DNA of 64,000 nucleotides, taken from contig NC_080063.1 in NCBI RefSeq assembly GCF_026212465.1, forward strand, positions 6,466,225 to 6,530,224. The letters run 5' to 3'. The translations under genes were made by a program, and so were the position numbers. The DNA is from Amaranthus tricolor. Lineage: Eukaryota > Streptophyta > Magnoliopsida > Caryophyllales > Amaranthaceae. Position 1 is the first letter of the stretch. The number at the start of each line of letters is the position of its first letter. Below, piece after piece: positions 1 through 13,228 of the stretch. The notes beneath the pieces were generated by a model that had not been told where the DNA came from, made no database searches, and worked only from the letters and a program-made list of their open reading frames with translations.

Positions 1-486
1 TTCAAGCCCTTGGGCTTCACAATCTGCAGTGGGGTTGGAATGGGGTACACTTCTATATCAAAATCACTATCAAGATCCATATCATCTTCAACAGCATGTT
101 CCTTGTCAAGTACAGGTTCCTCCTCACAGGGCACATCATCAATAGGTTTTTTCTCAGGTATAACAGGAGTTGGAATGGGGTCCACATCATCCTCAACACT
201 CACCACAGGCGGCTCCTCAAAAGGTTGACTTGGGGTTGGAATTATCAAAACAACATCATCATCATCTTCATCAACAAGTTGTGCAGGGATTTCATTGGAT
301 CTCACCTCTTTCTTCTGTGCATTCTCCTTTAAGGTTTCCCTAAGCCTCCTAGCATTATCTAACAGGGCATTAGGTTTAGAATCCCCTACATGGATGCAAA
401 TACTGTCCTTGCCCATATTTCTACTGAACATCTCCAGCAATGCTTTATCATCAACTAGTTCAACATGCTTCTTTTTGTATACATAA
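1..486 (-). CDS. Mutator-like (MULE) N-terminal coding fragment, truncated by window edge
   Basis: An open minus-strand frame of about 160 codons runs from a plausible 3' splice site (AG at 487-488) off the left edge. It begins SYVYKKKHVELVDD, continues ALLEMFSRNMGKDSICIHVG, and then becomes a long acidic and Pro-rich stretch (DEDDDDVV, repeated IPTP). The 'DDxALLxMF...IxIxVG' pattern recalls the region after the PB1-like N-terminus of plant MULE transposase-type proteins. No DDE or zinc-finger domain lies inside the window, so the identity rests on this short motif only. The sequence upstream of the exon (487-540) recurs inverted at 5366-5420, which fits a mobile origin. It could be an intact transposase gene or a fragment; the rest is off-window. 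Confidence 0.45.
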
Positions 487-2281
487 CTAAAAATAATATA
501 ATTTTTTGCTTATTTCCCTACAAAAATACTAATTTTTTATTAACCTTGAATAATACCAACTTTAGAGGGTGTTTTTAAAAAATATTCCTAATATGTTAAA
601 AATCAAACTATAGGAGATTATATGACAAAAAATTGGTAAATTAGCTAATAAATTAAAGTTGGTATTATTCTAAGAAAAAATCTCCCTAACTTAGTGTTAT
701 TCATGGTCAATCAAAAGTTAGTATTATTGTAGAAAAATTAACGAAAAGTTGTATTATTAACGACTTTTTTTCCTTTAACTTATGTATATGACGTACTTTA
801 TGGTGAAATGCCTCGTACAATAATTTATAATTGTAAAATAGGTCAATCATGGTCGAATTATCATTTATTTAGAGTAATTTTGGCCCGATTAATTAGAGGT
901 ACAAGACTACAAGTTGTATATCAAAGTACAATCGCTCAACGTCTGTTCTCCTTAACTGATTTTCACATTATAGGAGTTTAAATTTAGATTTAATTTAATT
1001 CTTAAACGAACTTTTTTTCTTAGATTATACACTACTGAGAGAAAGAGAGGATTAGATGCGATTTAGTTTTAAAATTTTGCTTGGAAAAATGAAACTTACT
1101 CGAATTGCGACAACATCAAATTTTAATTTATAATCAATCCATCATATTAAAGAAAAGCAAGCACTGCTCTTGATAAGTTTTTGTTGTAAACGTGAGAGTA
1201 ACTCTTGTACGAGACTATTTCACTGTGATAAATCATATAAAGAGCTCAAATTTAAAAGAATCCACATTTAAATATTTAAAGGGTTAATTTTACCATTTAA
1301 ATTGACGTGTTAAATAATAAATAATTACATAAATAATTACGTGATTATTTTAGATATAAAAACGGATATTTTAATTAATTTAATTAAACTATTTAACTCA
1401 ATTTAAAATCGAATTTATAAAAACACAAAAGTGATAAATTTAGTGGGTGATAATTGGATATGAATATGAAACTTATACTCTACTCTTACTCTCCCATAGT
1501 GATGGACCAAATACTGAAAATTTATTGCTTCAACGTCACTCTCTTCTTAAATGAAACTTCTCAAATGAATATTCATCCATCTGCAACTCCTCGTTCGATT
1601 TTCTTCACTTTCTTGTCTCTTAACAATTTGCTCACTACATTTATTTTTTATCATACAAAATTCATGTTTGAGAATCTTCATTACTCACTCCATCCCGTTT
1701 GCCGTAACTAAAATCTTTGTGAAATTAAAAAAAAAAAAAAAAAATTAGGTAAAACGATGTGACCAATGAAGAGCGGAGAGAAATAAGTGTTTAAGATACA
1801 AATGCGAGTGAACGTGTGTAAATAAAAATTGAAAAAATAATGCCTCAACAAATCTTACACTTCAAAATCAACAATAATAAAAATAGAAAAACAGTTTTAA
1901 GGGCCGTATATAAGAAATAATCTTATATTTTATTTATGTAATTTAATATTATTTTGCTTTGAAAACATAAGAATTTAATTATTTAATAATTTTATAGATT
2001 AGATTCTCTTAAAAACTAAAAGTATTGATGATAAAAAAAAGTTATTAATTTTTATATACAGCCTTAAAAATTGTTAATATCGTTATCCGTAAAATTAAAA
2101 AATATATCAGAGCAAAGTACTACATGACTAATATTTGCTACTTTTTAATTTGAATATTTAATTACGTAATTAATTGTATTAAATAGGAGTGCTACATTAG
2201 TGGAAAAGTAAAAATGGACAATATTTAACAATGGATCTTGAAATATTTTTTCTTAAAATCAATGCATGACATCCTATACTC
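487..2281. other. AT-rich non-coding stretch with short inverted repeats
   Basis: I see no gene here. The stretch has a 16-bp perfect inverted repeat at 549-564 and 654-669 (AATAATACCAACTTTA and its complement), which looks like a small fold-back MITE. Related 'AGTATTATTGTAGAAAAA' segments recur at about 690-740. Near 1680 there is a CTCACTCCATCCCG sequence like a Stowaway end, and at 1727-1743 an A-run. The segment 1900-2070 resembles 48140-48370 and is probably a dispersed repeat. Confidence 0.5.
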
Positions 2282-2284
2282 TTA

Positions 2285-2794
2285 CGGCCCGTTTGGTTGA
2301 TGGTAATGAAGTAATGGGAATGAAATATTGTAATGGCAATAGTAATGAAGGAATGGATATGAGAATTGGTAATAAAGATTTTTTTGTTTGGTGTGCATGA
2401 CTAAAGAATGGTAATGGAAGATAATATTCTATTGATTGCATTTGGTTGTTAGTAATAAAAAATGGTAATGACTCTTAGTTTCATTATTGTATATTTGCAT
2501 CTAAAAGAATTATTGTATCTAAATTATTCTATCTAATGATTCTTTTTTTAATAATAATATTTTTTTGGATAATTACATATATTACCTTTTTTTCTTCACT
2601 ATTTTTTTTATTTAGCTCGAAACAACATTACCTTATTTTATTACCACAGTAATACTTCATTACCATTACAGCCTAATACCAGGTTGTTTGATGGTAATAA
2701 AATGGCCCTTTTTGGTAATTTCATTACCTTATTTTATTACTATCCATTACCATGTACCATTACTGCCCTCTAATACCATGTACCAAACGGGCCG
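2285..2794. mobile_element. PIF/Harbinger-like (Tourist) MITE, 510 bp
   Basis: Terminal inverted repeats start CGGCCCGTTTGGT on the left and end ACCAAACGGGCCG on the right. They are flanked by TTA at 2282-2284 and 2795-2797. A TTA duplication with a G/C-rich tip followed by GTTTGG is characteristic of PIF/Harbinger-derived MITEs. The interior is AT-rich, rich in 'GGTAATGA' and 'ATTACC' repeats, and has no coding frame. A diverged possible relative is at 61573-61881. Confidence 0.8.
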
Positions 2795-2933
2795 TTAATG
2801 TCATGTTTGTGAACAATGATTTTATTTGAAAATTTGAAATTGGTTTAAATTTTTTGTTTGGCAAATCAAAAATTTTTAAATTTGAATTTGGATCAAATTC
2901 CATTGAAAATTTGAGAATGACTACTCAAACCCT

Positions 2934-3492
2934 AGGTTGCACTAAAACGAACACGGACACGGACACGACACGGATACGGAAAAACGCCAACTTAAAAATG
3001 GCGGACACGGGGACACGAAAATGGTAATATAATAAATATATCAAATTAAATATAATTTTACAATCTTTCATTTGATATATGTAAATAAACACTTTAAAAA
3101 CATGAAACTCACAATTTTTCAACTTTTTAAAATTCAAATTACAAACACTAAGATTAAGAATTTAAGATTAACAAATAACACATTAATAATTTAACATTAA
3201 CAAATAACAATTAACAAATATTCAAAGAGGATGTACAAAAAAATGGGAATGGAGGTGGGGCAACACCATGTAGAAAAAAAAATAATTTATTTAAAAAAAA
3301 AAAAATGTGTCTTTGACTCCTTGCCGTGTCCCTTCAGTGTCCTTGCCGTGTCCGCGTGTCCGGAAAAATATTAAAATATTGGACATTTCATTTGGCGTGT
3401 CGGACACGGATTTTCGCGCGTCCGTCGCGTGTCCGTGTCCGACACGCAACAAGCAGGTTCAGTGGCGTGTCCGTGTATTCCAGCTCAAACCT
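2934..3492. mobile_element. hAT-like element with CGGACACGG subterminal repeats (candidate)
   Basis: Both flanks of this AT-rich segment carry many copies of the words GGACACGG and GTGTCCG, in opposite orientations at the two sides (2945-3020 and 3320-3475). The ends read AGGTTGCACTAAAACGA on the left and, complemented on the right, AGGTTTGAGCTGGAATAC. They are similar but not identical. Clusters of short subterminal repeats in opposite orientation are typical of hAT-family non-autonomous elements. I found no matching 8-bp target duplication, so the boundaries are approximate and the class is tentative. The short open frames here are artefacts of the repeats. Confidence 0.4.
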
Positions 3493-5274
<1,782 letters not shown>

Positions 5275-5330
5275 CTTCCTCTAATTCAGCACTAACGTCC
5301 CATTTACTTTATGCACTCTATCCAATGCAC
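5275..5330. repeat. Stowaway-like left end (pairs with 19458-19513)
   Basis: After TA at 5273-5274 the sequence reads CTTCCTCTAATTCAGCAC and continues TAACGTCCC. The complement of 19485-19513 reads CTCTCTCCAATTCAGCAC then TAACGTCCC and is also bordered by TA. The two ends face each other across the nested hAT/CACTA insertions. They may be the ends of one Mariner/Stowaway-type element or two independent copies. Confidence 0.55.
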
Positions 5331-5365
5331 TTATTCAATTTTTAATATCTCTAATTGTGCATTAT

Positions 5366-5420
5366 CAAAAATTAGTATTTTTGTAGGGAAATAAGCAAAA
5401 AATTATATTATTTTTAGTAA
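5366..5420. repeat. Inverted copy of 487-535
   Basis: About 50 bp (beginning AAAAATTAGTATTTTTGTAG and including GGGAAATAAGCAAAAAATTA) matches the complement of the bases just upstream of the MULE-like exon at the window's left edge. This is the same sequence dispersed in the region; its nature is unknown. Confidence 0.7.
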
Positions 5421-5783
5421 TTTTTCTTAAATTAAATAATCCAAATAATACGAGTTATGAGATTATAAATCATTTTTTTTGTGTCATCACACTTAAATAT
5501 TGTCTCTTACAAGATTAATTGTTTATTAATTTATCATTTGAAACTAACTTTTATAAATATATGAACCAATTTGTTTAGTACGTACTACTAACAACTATCA
5601 GTCCTAGTCCACTATCTTCACCATCATTAATCGTCTACCCATATTTCCTTCGCTTATCACCACTTTCTCCCTTTCTTTTTCTTTTTCTTTTGTCTTCCTT
5701 TATTTGACATAAGATAAATATTTAGTTTCCAATTTAAAAGGCCTTAAAAGAATGATATTTTGTTTCCGGTTTAAAAAGCCTTA

Positions 5784-6076
5784 AGGGGGTGTTTGGCATG
5801 ATGGATTTGAGGAAGAAAATGAGACTTTGTCTCAAAAATAAGTCTAAGTCTTTGTTTAGTTAATAGGAATAGGAATAGAAAATGAGACTAAAATGGGAGA
5901 AAGTCTCTAAGAAAAATATCTTAGGGGAGAGTAGGTATTTTAGTTGAGACTTTCATTTTATCTCTTTCTTCCAAGTTCCTACCATGACAAATTAGAGATG
6001 AGACTTTTTTATCTTTAAAGTCTCAACTTAAAAGTCTCAAAGTCTCACAAGTTCGATTCTCTTGTGCCAAACACCC
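5784..6076. mobile_element. Tourist-like MITE, about 293 bp, with visible empty-site copy
   Basis: Inverted ends AGGGGGTGTTTGGCA and TGCCAAACACCC are flanked by TTA at 5781-5783 and 6077-6079. The joined flanks AAAAGCC-TTA-AAAGAATGA closely match a nearby uninterrupted copy at 5738-5756 (AAAGGCCTTAAAAGAATGA), which acts as an internal empty site. This supports a TTA target duplication and a PIF/Harbinger-type origin. The interior has repeated 'AGTCTC' words and no coding frame. Confidence 0.8.
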
Positions 6077-6488
6077 TTAAAAGAATGAATGTCATGAAGA
6101 TTTATGCTGGGCTAGGGTAGCTCCACAAATCCATAAACATGGCTCTAAAGAGGCCCACTCCAGGGTTCTGCGTGCCTAGGGCAGCACACGGTTCGGTCTG
6201 GTCTGGTTTGATAGAAAAATTAGACCAGACCAGAAATTCCGGTCTGAAAATTTTTCAGACCAAACCAGACCAGTCAAGACACCAGACCGGACCAGACCAG
6301 ACCGTTCTACAACGGTTTGGTCTGGTCTGGTCTACGGTATTTTTAAATTTTTTGTATTTTTTTAATTGAGAATCTAAGATAAACGATAATCTGTAAACAA
6401 AATACATCACCAAATCTGAAACATTACAAATTTTCAATATCAAATGATAATCTACAATTGAACCACCAATACATACAAGTTACACTGG

Positions 6489-6745
6489 TGGAAAAAATTC
6501 GTTTGCTGCGGTTTTTTGGCCATTATTTGCTGCGGTTTTGGCCCCCAGCAATAGTCATAGTAGCAAATGTCCTACTTTAAATGCTGCGGTTAAAAACCGC
6601 AGCAAAAAGACATTATTTACTGCTTTCAACACAAAACCGTAGCAAATAAGGAGGAGTATTTGCTGCGGTCAGAGGCAAAACCGTAGCAAATAAGTGGGCA
6701 TTATTTGCTGCGGTTTTGCCTCTGACCGCAGCAAATATTTCTATT
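6489..6745. repeat. CACTA left subterminal repeat cluster
   Basis: Repeated TTTGCTGCGG and CCGCAGCAAA words lie in both orientations; for example 6659-6737 contains a near-perfect hairpin around TTTGCTGCGGTTTTGCCTC. In CACTA elements such arrays bind the TnpA-type protein near the ends. Confidence 0.85.
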
Positions 6746-6895
6746 TGTTTTTCTTTTTTCGTTTTATCCTTATAATAATCCAATAATAATACAATGTAAT
6801 AACAATGATTAATCCAATAATAATCACAAATAATCAACAATAATCTCTTTGTAATAATAAACTCTCGCTCGTATATATAATATAATATTATGTAC

Positions 6896-6896
<1 letters not shown>

Positions 6897-6985
<89 letters not shown>
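6897..6985. repeat. (TA)n microsatellite, about 88 bp
   Basis: Uninterrupted TA run between the CACTA left subterminal region and the 3' end of the Ulp1-type gene. Confidence 0.95.
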
Positions 6986-6989
<4 letters not shown>

Positions 6990-7027
6990 CATTAAAGTCC
7001 TAAAAAATAATCTATACTAATTACAAT

Positions 7028-10000
7028 TTATGAAGGACAAAAATTAGCAAGATACGCGACAATCTTGTCTTTTAAGACGCGCATCTCTCCACTTCTCAAA
7101 GGGCGTGTTTCCCTCGGAATGTCGTTTAAAACCTATAATATAATATAAAAATAAAAGATTAATATATAAACATTAGATTTTACCAATAATTATTCACGAA
7201 CGTAACAAATACTTACGGCATCTATATTTTCGACACCAAACTCCTTCACGGATTTTATAATATCGTCCATGTACTTCAGCGCGTAGTAGCCGCATTCAAC
7301 GGATGGAGGTTGTTGAAAGCACTAAGAGAAAATAGATGTTAGTGTCAAAAACGGTTAAAAACGCATAAAATCGCAACGTAACACGTAATTTCTAGCATAT
7401 GACTACGATTTTCAATTCTAACCACTTCAACACTATAATATATACCAAATAGTGTTGTGTGCCAAGTTTCGTGCAAAACAAACCAAGTTTGAGCTACTTT
7501 ATGCGCGAAAGTGCCAAAAACGCTTAAAAACGCATAAAATCGCAACTTAACACGTAATTTCTAGCATATGATTATGATTTTCAATTCTATCCACTTCAAC
7601 ACAATAATATATATCAAAGAGTGTTGTGTGCCAAGTTTCGTGCAAATCTGATACAAATGTGGTTGTATGATATGAAGATACCAAAGGAGCCCACACAAGG
7701 CTGCATACAGACCTCACGACACTGCAGCAAACTAGTGACCAGACCACCTTGCACGACACGTGGAGACCAAACCTATGCATCCAGGACCTAGGCTAAAGTG
7801 GAAATGGAATCTTGGTACTTGGATCTAGCTATCAAGGTCCTAAAACCATTCTAACAATCCCCGTCGACTCCTAGAAGCTGAGTTGAAGGAGGGTTGCTCG
7901 ACAGTTTGCTAGATCAGAATTGTCTAAGTGTTTGTGGTTGTTTCGTGTTCTTTTCATGATCATTTGTAGTTTTTGTCTGTGTCATTAATCAAACCTTCCG
8001 CACAACATTAATGCTTGAATAACCAAGGCCTTAATTAGCCTCGGTTTCGCATCAAAACCAAGTTTGAGCTACTTTATGCGCAAAAGTGTCAAAAACGGTT
8101 AAAAACGCATAAAATCGCAACTTAACACGTAATTTCTAGCATATGACTACGATTTTCAACTCTAACCACTTCAACACATTAATATATACCAAATAGTGTT
8201 GTGTGCCATGTTTCGTGCAAAACAAACCAAGTTTGAGCTACTTTACGCGCGAAAGTGCCAAAAACGGTTAAAAACGCATAAAATCCAATTTAACACGTAA
8301 TTTCTAGCATATGACTATGATTTTCAATTATAACCACTTCAACACAATAATATATACCAAATAGTGTTGTGTGCCAAGTTTCGTGCATAACAAACCAAGT
8401 TTGGGCTACTTTAAGCGCGAAATTAACAAAAACGCTTAAAAACGCACAAAATCGCAACCTAACACGTAATTTCTAGCATATGACTATGATTTTCAATTCT
8501 ATCCACTTCAACACAATAATATATACCAAAGAGTGTTGTGTGTCAAGTTTCGTGCAAATCTGATACAAATGTGGTTGTATGAAATGAAGATACCGAAGGA
8601 GCCCACACAAGGCTACATACAGACCTAACGACACAGCAGCAAACTAGTGACCAGACCACCTTGCACGACACGTGGAGACCAAACCTAAGCATCCAAGACC
8701 TAGGCTAAAGTGGAAATGGAATCTTGGTACTTGGATCTAGCTATCAAGGTCCTAAAACCATTCTAACAATCCCCGTCGACTCCTAGAAGCTGAGCTGAAG
8801 GAGGGCTGCTCGACAGTTTGCTAGATCAGAATTGTCTAAGTGTTTGTGGTTGTTTCGTGTTCTTTTCATGATCATTTGTAGTTTTTTTCTGTGTCATTAA
8901 TCAAAGCTTCCGCACAACATTAATCCTTGCATAACCAAGGCCTTAATCAGCCCCGGTTTCGCATCAAAACCAAGTTTGAGCTACTTTATGCGCAAAAGTG
9001 TCAAAAACGGTTAAAACGCATAAAATCGCAACTTAACACATAATTTCTAGCATATGACTACGATTTTCAATTCTAACCACTTCAACACAATAACATATAC
9101 CAAATAGTTTTGTGTGCCATGTTTCGTGCAAAACAAACCAAGTTTGAGCTACTTTACGCGCGAAATTGACAAAAACGCTTAAAAACGTATAGAATCGCAA
9201 CTTAAGACGTAATTTCTAGCATATGACTATGATTTTCAATTCTATCCACTTCAACACAATAATATATACCAAAGAGTGTTGTGTGTCAAGTTTCGTGCAA
9301 ATCTGATACAAATGTGGTTGTATGAAATGAAGATACCAAAGGAGCCCACACAAGGCTACATACAGACCTCACGACACAGCAGCAAACTAGTGACCAGACC
9401 ACCTTGCACGACACGTGGAGACCAAACCTATGCATCCAGGACCTAGGCTAAAGTGGAAATGAAATCTTGGTACATGGATCTAGCTATCAAGGTCCTAAAA
9501 CCATTCTAACAATCGCCGTCGACTCCTAGAAGCTGAGCTGAAGGAGGGCTGCTCGACAGTTTGCTAGATCATAATTGTCTTAGTGTTTGTGGTTGTTTCG
9601 TGTTCTTTTCATGATCATTTGTAGTTTTTGTCTGTGTCATTAATCAATGCTTCCGCACAACATTAATCCTTGCCTAACCAAGGCCTTAATCATTCCCGGT
9701 TTCGCATCAAAACCAAGTTTGAGCTACTTTATGCGCAAAAGTGTCAAAAACGGTTAAAAACGCATAAAATCGCAACTTAACACGTAATTTCTAGCATATG
9801 ACTGCGATTTTCAATTCTAACCACTTCAACACAATAATATATACCAAATAGTGTTGTGTGCCAAGTTTCGTGCATAACAAACCAAGTTTGAGCTACTTTA
9901 CGCGCGAAATTGACAAAAACGCTTTAAAACGCATAAAATCGAATTTGTGTACCTTTATTGCTGTCCATTTTGGAAATGTGGCTCTGGATGTAGATCCCAT

Positions 10001-13000
10001 TTGTCCACGCACTTTTTTCATTGTGCTGAAACGCATGGGAAAAGTAATACTATATATATATGAACACTTAATTAAATCAAATTGGTAAAATAATTAATAT
10101 TACGTACGCATTCAACAACGCTTTGAATTTTGTGTTGCGAGGCGGGCTTTGAGGTTTTTGTAATGAGTCGAAGACGTGCACAGTGTTCGTTAAAGGACAT
10201 ATGACCAAAAGTATCCAATGCAAACTACAAACGCAAATTAAAAATCAACAAATTAGAGATTAGGTGACTTTAAAAATCAAAAGATAAGTTCATTTAAAAA
10301 TAAAACTTACTCTTCCACATATGGAGCCAGAATGAACGTGTGTTTAGATGCAAGGGAATTAATCAAAGCAGTCTCAATGTATGCTCTGACGTCATCTGAA
10401 TCATTTACACATTTAGTACCCGAAATCGACTCTGGACAAAACCATCCAATTTTTATTGGAGGTTCGCAAGAATTTAGCTCCTCGTAAGCCGCACTAAACT
10501 CACAAATAAGAAAATTTTGTTAGTAATTCGGTTATTAAAACAATTAAACAACAATGCCTAACTTGTAAGATAATGAACATCACCTCATGTATACATGGAA
10601 AAGAGCTACGTTCAGCATCTCTCCTCTCAAAAATTGCCCGATGTCACTAGGACCAATAATTACAAACGGGCTCTCTAAAAAGCAGTATTGCTCCTTCAGC
10701 AGGTTCAGAATGAGTGGGTCCTCCTCACTTATGCGAGATGCACAATAATGCAGCAATTTGCAATCTTGAGAGAGATCTTTTAGCTCCTCATCATTCAAAA
10801 TTGGAGTGCTTGGCATCGACTTTGACCCAGTCGACACCTTTGCTGAGGAACTAACCTCTCTCCAAGATCCCTTTGGACTCTTTTGCTATTTCAATTTATA
10901 CAATTAAATTAGTGTGAGCATGCAATTAAAAAAATAAAAAAAAATAAGGTACAAATGATTCTTACCATGTTAGTGAATCAAACCCAAGCATATGGCCATG
11001 TGACGAAACTACCTAGGGCGTCTGATAGTTTCTCAAGGCTCCATGCTGGAATTGGAACCGGGAGTGAGAAATCTTCAAACTCCTTTACAATAGTTTCCAC
11101 GGCCACACTGATGTGGCCACTTGTAACAGGCATTGAATGCACTGTTTGGCCCTCTTTGGTTGGCTGGGCCACACCATATGCAACCTCAGTTATGTCGCCA
11201 TCACTAGCAACACCTAACTGAGGCAGTAAAAGAGAACAAGGAGTCGCCTTCTGAAAATTGTGTCGTTTAGTATAATAAGCATCATAATAAAATATTAAAA
11301 CGCGTTGCAATTTAAATTAATAAGTGCTTTATTTAAAAACTATGTACCTGTAGCACTGGCTCTGGAGTTGGCTCTGGATTTTGAGCAATGGAGTTTATGT
11401 TCTCCGGTGTGGGGTTTTACCCTTCAGGGGTATTAGTAATGAGTTGGGGTGCTACGGGGGTAATGGGCTCGGGTGTTGGCTCGACCGAAGCGTTAGGATC
11501 CCCATGTTGACTTTCCTGATCCTCGACAATCAGGTTTGCCAAGTCAACAATGGGTGCTCCCATCTTCTGCAACACGGCGGCCAGCTTGGTGAAAACGTCC
11601 TTTGTAATCTCCGCTCGGAGGGTTGCTACTTCATTCCGCAGCGCCGTTCGGGATTGAGTAGCAACACACTCTTTGCCGAATGCCTTCTGTAACCCCACGC
11701 GGACGCCTCCTTTTCCGAATACCCGCCCACTGTGGTCTTTCCCTAAGACCATATGCAATGCGTCAACATTGCCTTTTGGGGTGAACTCCCCCGTAGCTTC
11801 TTTTTCCTTCAAGCCCATCTGTTCAAATAAAAAGTGACATATATAGCAATTAGTATAAGTACATCAAAGCCAAAGAATAACAAATCAAGAATATACTTAA
11901 TAATTTCAAAACTCACCACAGCATCAACAACCTTCTTCGTTCCCGGATCATTAATGATAAATTTACCACTTACATCTCGAGAATGAAGCCCGCAATACCA
12001 ATCACGCACCCGATCTCCAGCAGGAGTATTCACGGATGCAGAGGTAGTCGTAGATGAGGGCGTGGATGAACTTTGATTGGGGTATAAACCCGCATCCACC
12101 CACTCTTTTCGGACCTCATCGTACGTTTTCTGGCCCAAGCGATGGTAAAACTTCCTTTTGCTTGCAGAATCGGAAGCTTTACCATGCTTTTCCTAATTAA
12201 TCAATAGAAATCGAATGTCATGTATTAGTTTAATGACTGAATCAAAAGAAGTAAATTCAAATTGGTAAACTATAATATAATATGAAATACTTACAACTTC
12301 TATAGGAGTTGTTCTTTTAGCAACAAAGGCCTCCCAATCCCTCTTCGATATGTGACCCCATATTTCGTAGGGCATCTTCAAAGGTGATTGCTCTCCACCT
12401 TCGTTTCCCGTTTTGACCATTTTGGTCGTACGGGCTCGCCTCTTCGTAATCCAGCCAGTTACTAGCTTGAATTTGAAATCTCTGAATCTATCAGCAACAG
12501 CTGAAAGAAACACATTCTTCTTGTGCTCATCGCTCTCGATGTGGAAAAGATTCTACAAAAAAAATTTATATTTATAACAGTCAATCAAATTAATTTTAAA
12601 ATGAAACTAAATGAGTAAAAATAGTAAAGTTGCTTACCACAGTATCATTCCATAGAGAGTTCTTCAAACCCTCTGGAACCTCGTTCCATGCGTGCAATAT
12701 GGAAAGCTTGCGGATACATAGACCCACTTGTTTTCCATATTGCCTACGCCATTTTCCGCAGGGTTGACCCAATGCATTGTATTCCAAATGCATGGGTTCT
12801 GTGACTTTGAGGTTTTTCGTAGGACCTCGTCCTTTTCTTTTCTTACTGGTAGTGGGAGCATCCATTGGTGGGGCGTCTTCAGTCTCAAAATCATTGTCAA
12901 TCGGTGGAGCGTCTTCAGCCATACGCTCGTATCTCACAATTTGGTCCTCTTCGCTGTCATAACTACGATGCTCACTATCCGAGGTCTCAATCTCGGGGAC

Positions 13001-13024
13001 AATTTCGTCTCTGAATAGATGCAT
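7028..13024 (-). pseudogene. CACTA-encoded transposase-like/Ulp1 protease fusion, 11 exons, two stop codons
   Basis: A consistent model has exons 13024-12638, 12552-12295, 12192-11917, 11818-11348, 11250-10966, 10885-10584, 10493-10311, 10224-10108, 10025-9953, 7321-7217 and 7132-7028. All junctions are GT/AG and in phase, giving 854 codons. Exons 1-4 look like the plant transposase family often paired with TNP2 in CACTA elements (RRQYGKQVGLCIRK, YEIWGHISKRDWEAFVAKRT, coiled helix in exon 4). Exon 5 resembles a DUF8039-type region (LGVASDGDITEVAYGVAQPT). Exons 7-10 form a Ulp1/C48 cysteine peptidase with His in DLHWILLVICP (exon 8), Asp in VFDSLQ, and Cys in PPSVECGYYALKYMDD (exon 10). In-frame stops occur at 11417-11419 (TAA) and 10978-10980 (TGA), so a full-length product is unlikely. 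The intron between exons 9 and 10 holds a 2.6-kb tandem array. Family knowledge: Ulp1 domains cleave SUMO/ubiquitin-like conjugates; a role in transposition is unproven. Confidence 0.82.
7345..9945. repeat. Higher-order tandem repeat filling a Ulp1-gene intron
   Basis: A monomer of about 168 bp (containing TTCTAGCATATGACTA and GTGTTGTGTGCCAAGTTTCG) occurs about eight times, starting near 7345, 7515, 8090, 8257, 8425, 9000, 9170 and 9745. A final partial copy abuts the exon at 9953. Three nearly identical spacers of about 410 bp (from AATCTGATACAAATGTGG to CGCATCAAAACCAAG; 7643-8055, 8554-8970, 9298-9715) separate monomer groups arranged 2, 3, 2, 1. Group-to-group periods are about 911 and 744 bp, differing by one monomer. 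This points to unequal exchange within the intron. The spacer has no coding frame that I recognise. Confidence 0.88.
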
Positions 13025-13082
13025 TGTATATCAGTACCTGAAAGAGTATAAATAGAAATATATTAGAACATAAGCTAAGTAA

Positions 13083-13203
13083 TATTAAGAATATGACTAT
13101 GATTTACAATTCTAATACGTTCAACACAATAATATATAACAAATAGTGTTATGTGCAAAGTTTCATGCAAAACAAACCAAGTGCCAAAAAAACTTTAAAA
13201 AGC
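13083..13203. repeat. Isolated diverged monomer of the intronic array
   Basis: The words ATATGACTATGATTTACAAT, TTCAACACAATAATATATAA and GCAAAACAAACCAAG match the 168-bp monomer of 7345-9945. It sits between the two CACTA genes, upstream of the Ulp1-type gene start at 13024. The array may therefore derive from this element's own intergenic sequence, or both may come from a common dispersed repeat. Confidence 0.75.
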
Positions 13204-13228
13204 TTTAAATTCATACCTTGTAAATCAC

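Noticed and set aside
6139..6443. Frames of 62-76 aa on both strands
   Set aside because: Produced by GGTCTGG subterminal repeats of the hAT element.
7345..9945. Regularly spaced repeats, considered as a CRISPR-like array
   Set aside because: The unit is about 168 bp with conserved spacers and lies in a plant transposon intron; it is a satellite-type array.
11381..11692. Plus-strand 103-aa frame
   Set aside because: Antisense shadow of exon 4 of the CACTA Ulp1-type gene.
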